DNA from: Propionibacteriaceae bacterium
GTDB lineage: Bacteria > Actinomycetota > Actinomycetes > Propionibacteriales > Propionibacteriaceae
Assembly: GCA_021323255.1 (NCBI GenBank)
Contig: JAJTCL010000228.1
Location: forward strand, 1 to 5,049
Length of the DNA: 5,049 nt
Direction of reading: 5' to 3'
Shown in pieces: positions 3,751 to 5,049 of the stretch. The translations under genes were made by a program, and so were the position numbers. Position 1 is the stretch's first letter. The number at the start of each line of letters is the position of its first letter. Below the pieces are notes generated by a model. It did no database searches, was not told where the DNA came from, and saw nothing but the letters and a program-made list of their open reading frames with translations.

Positions 3751-4719
3751 ATGTCTCAGGTGTCAGGTGGGGAACCGCGGCGTCTCCTGGGCGCATTCGA
3801 TCTCACCGATAATCCCGGCAGTGAACAACCGACCGAGTTGAGCCATCATTCAGTCTCGGCAGACCCCGACACCCTGCCGCAACCCAGACACCACGAGCCG
3901 CCAGAGTTGTCCAAGCGTGCCGGAGATGACTTTGCGTGGCTCTATCGGCGGGACACCTCCACCTCGGGCGTGGCAGGCGGCGACCCGCGGACGCTTCTGT
4001 TGCCGCTGGATGCACATCCCTCCTATCCATCCAGCTATCCGCCGGTCCCTGCACCCCCGCCACCAGCCCCGCGCCGCCGCAATCCCGCAGTCCTCATGAT
4101 CGTCATCTTGCTCTGTCTCACAGTCGGAGCGGTGGCCGGGATGGCGTTGTTGCTGCAAGCCGACTGGCGAACATCAGTGCCCGGTTCGGGGGAGTCGAGC
4201 GTGCAGCAGGCTGCGTCGTCTGAGGCGTCGCAATCCGGACAAGTCGCGATGTTGACACCCACTCAGGTGACAGTCGACTGCAAGGCGCCGCAGAGCACCG
4301 ATGGCGCCGGTGCCCCGGTCGTCTACGTCCCCGAACAGATGTCTGACGAGAAGATGAACACGGCGTGGCGCTGCAACGGCAATGGTGTCGGCCAGGTCGT
4401 CACGTTCGGATTTCCGGCGGAAACCGCTATCGCCCAGGTCGGTCTGGTGAATGGGTACGCCAAGGTAGACCCGGCGAGCGGGACCCAGCGCTACGGCGAA
4501 TACCGCCGGATCACCAAGGTGACGTGGACATTTGCCAACGGCACCTCCTTTCAACAGCCGCTGCACGATGGGGTGGAAACGGTGCAGAAGTTGAGCATCC
4601 CGCCCCAGTCAGGCGACCACGTCACACTCACCATCGAGGCCAGCACCGAGCCTGGATTGACCGGCCGCGGTCGCGACGCCGTCTTGATCTCCGAGGTTGT
4701 CTTTGGCGGTTCCGCTTAG
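3751..4719 (+). CDS. Membrane-anchored protein with NADase-type glycan-binding (discoidin-like) domain
   Basis: The 322-residue protein has three parts. Residues 1-110 are a hydrophilic, Pro-rich cytoplasmic segment ending in PVPAPPPPAPRRR. Residues 113-135 (AVLMIVILLCLTVGAVAGM and following) form one transmembrane helix preceded by RRR, predicting a C-terminus outside the cell. After a Ser/Gln/Ala linker, residues 175-318 form a beta-rich domain with C177 and C208 (a likely disulfide), MNTAWRCNGNGVGQ (202-215), GLVNGYAKVDP (231-241), RYGEYRRITKVTWTF (247-261) and ISEVVFGG. This pattern matches the NADase-type glycan-binding or discoidin-like domain common in Actinomycetota. Such domains bind sugars or other ligands and have no catalytic residues here. 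The first ATG is used for lack of any alternative upstream; initiation may be leaderless. The stop interlocks with that of dtd. The ligand and role (envelope sensing or attachment) are unknown. Confidence 0.8.
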   Translation: MSQVSGGEPRRLLGAFDLTDNPGSEQPTELSHHSVSADPDTLPQPRHHEPPELSKRAGDDFAWLYRRDTSTSGVAGGDPRTLLLPLDAHPSYPSSYPPVPAPPPPAPRRRNPAVLMIVILLCLTVGAVAGMALLLQADWRTSVPGSGESSVQQAASSEASQSGQVAMLTPTQVTVDCKAPQSTDGAGAPVVYVPEQMSDEKMNTAWRCNGNGVGQVVTFGFPAETAIAQVGLVNGYAKVDPASGTQRYGEYRRITKVTWTFANGTSFQQPLHDGVETVQKLSIPPQSGDHVTLTIEASTEPGLTGRGRDAVLISEVVFGGSA

Positions 4720-5049
4720 CCAGCCGAGTCGAGGATGAGGGTTACCGGCCCGTCATTGGTCAAGGAGACCTGCATGTCCGCGCCGAAGACTCCGGTAGCG
4801 ACTTGTGCACCGCGGATGCGTAACGAGGCGACGAAAGCCTCGATCAACGGTTCGCTTAGCGCCCGCGGTGCTGCCGCGCTCCAGGATGGGCGGCGGCCCT
4901 TGCGGGTGTCGGCGTACAGCGTGAACTGGCTGACCACCAGGATCGGCGCATTTTCCTCCTGACAGGATCGCTCACCGTGCAGAATGCGTAGCGTCCACAC
5001 CTTCTCGGCCAGCCGTTCCGCAGCCGCTGGTTGATCATCGTGGGTGACG
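4716..5049 (-). CDS. dtd: D-aminoacyl-tRNA deacylase (partial, N-terminus beyond window)
   Basis: A minus-strand frame runs in from the right edge and ends at TAA (4718-4716), giving 110 visible residues. The family is about 145 long, so roughly 33 N-terminal residues are missing. The visible part begins VTHDD, continues with LAEKVWTLRILHGERS, then VSQFTLYADTRKGRRPSW, which contains the catalytic-pocket SQFTL motif, then GVFGADMQVSLTNDGPVT, which contains the NxGPxT motif with the cross-subunit Gly-cisPro that rejects L-amino acids. The enzyme is a cytoplasmic homodimer that hydrolyses D-aminoacyl-tRNA (and Gly-tRNAAla), a translation proofreading role. Internal GTG 5000 is not the start because clear family sequence continues upstream of it. 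The gene is convergent with the NADase-domain gene, the two stop codons overlapping in TTAG. Identity is essentially certain. Confidence 0.95.
   Translation of the reverse strand, partial: VTHDDQPAAAERLAEKVWTLRILHGERSCQEENAPILVVSQFTLYADTRKGRRPSWSAAAPRALSEPLIEAFVASLRIRGAQVATGVFGADMQVSLTNDGPVTLILDSAG

Overview
The window looks like a chromosomal segment of a high-GC actinobacterium, most likely of the order Mycobacteriales (the Mycobacterium/Rhodococcus/Nocardia/Gordonia side). The grounds are a GlnR-type orphan response regulator, a CysA2/CysA3-type thiosulfate sulfurtransferase followed by SseC (DUF1416), a NADase-type glycan-binding membrane protein, TANNNT -10 boxes, and apparently leaderless starts. 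From memory, M. tuberculosis has a comparable order (sseC2-cysA2-thiX-Rv0817c next to glnR); here no thiX sits between the MoaD-like gene and cysA.

Layout. 1-144: C-terminal end of a plus-strand membrane protein. 145-736: about 590 bases of non-coding, repeat-rich DNA. 737-1426: glnR on the minus strand, convergent with the first gene. 1496-1771: a small MoaD/ThiS-like gene, divergent from glnR. 1772-2211: regulatory region of cysA, holding a promoter, a leaderless 32-codon leader peptide (1979-2077) of the actinobacterial RR-x-VD...C type, and two mutually exclusive RNA pairings ahead of the cysA ribosome binding site. 2212-3060: cysA. 3126-3431: sseC. 3449-3627: another copy of the dispersed repeat. 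3751-4719: membrane-anchored protein with a discoidin-like NADase-type domain. 4716-5049: dtd on the minus strand, N-terminus cut by the window edge and stop codon interlocked with that of the preceding gene.

The genes form a sulfur-handling group (leader peptide, cysA, sseC, perhaps the MoaD-like sulfur-carrier protein) beside the nitrogen regulator glnR. The leader and the alternative RNA structures suggest that cysA-sseC expression responds to cysteine supply by translation-dependent attenuation.

The two most interesting signals are this attenuator and a structured intergenic repeat family. The repeat has two long copies (about 87% identical over 130 bases by hand alignment), an internally deleted copy, an inverted 3' end and a further fragment, all placed just outside gene ends.
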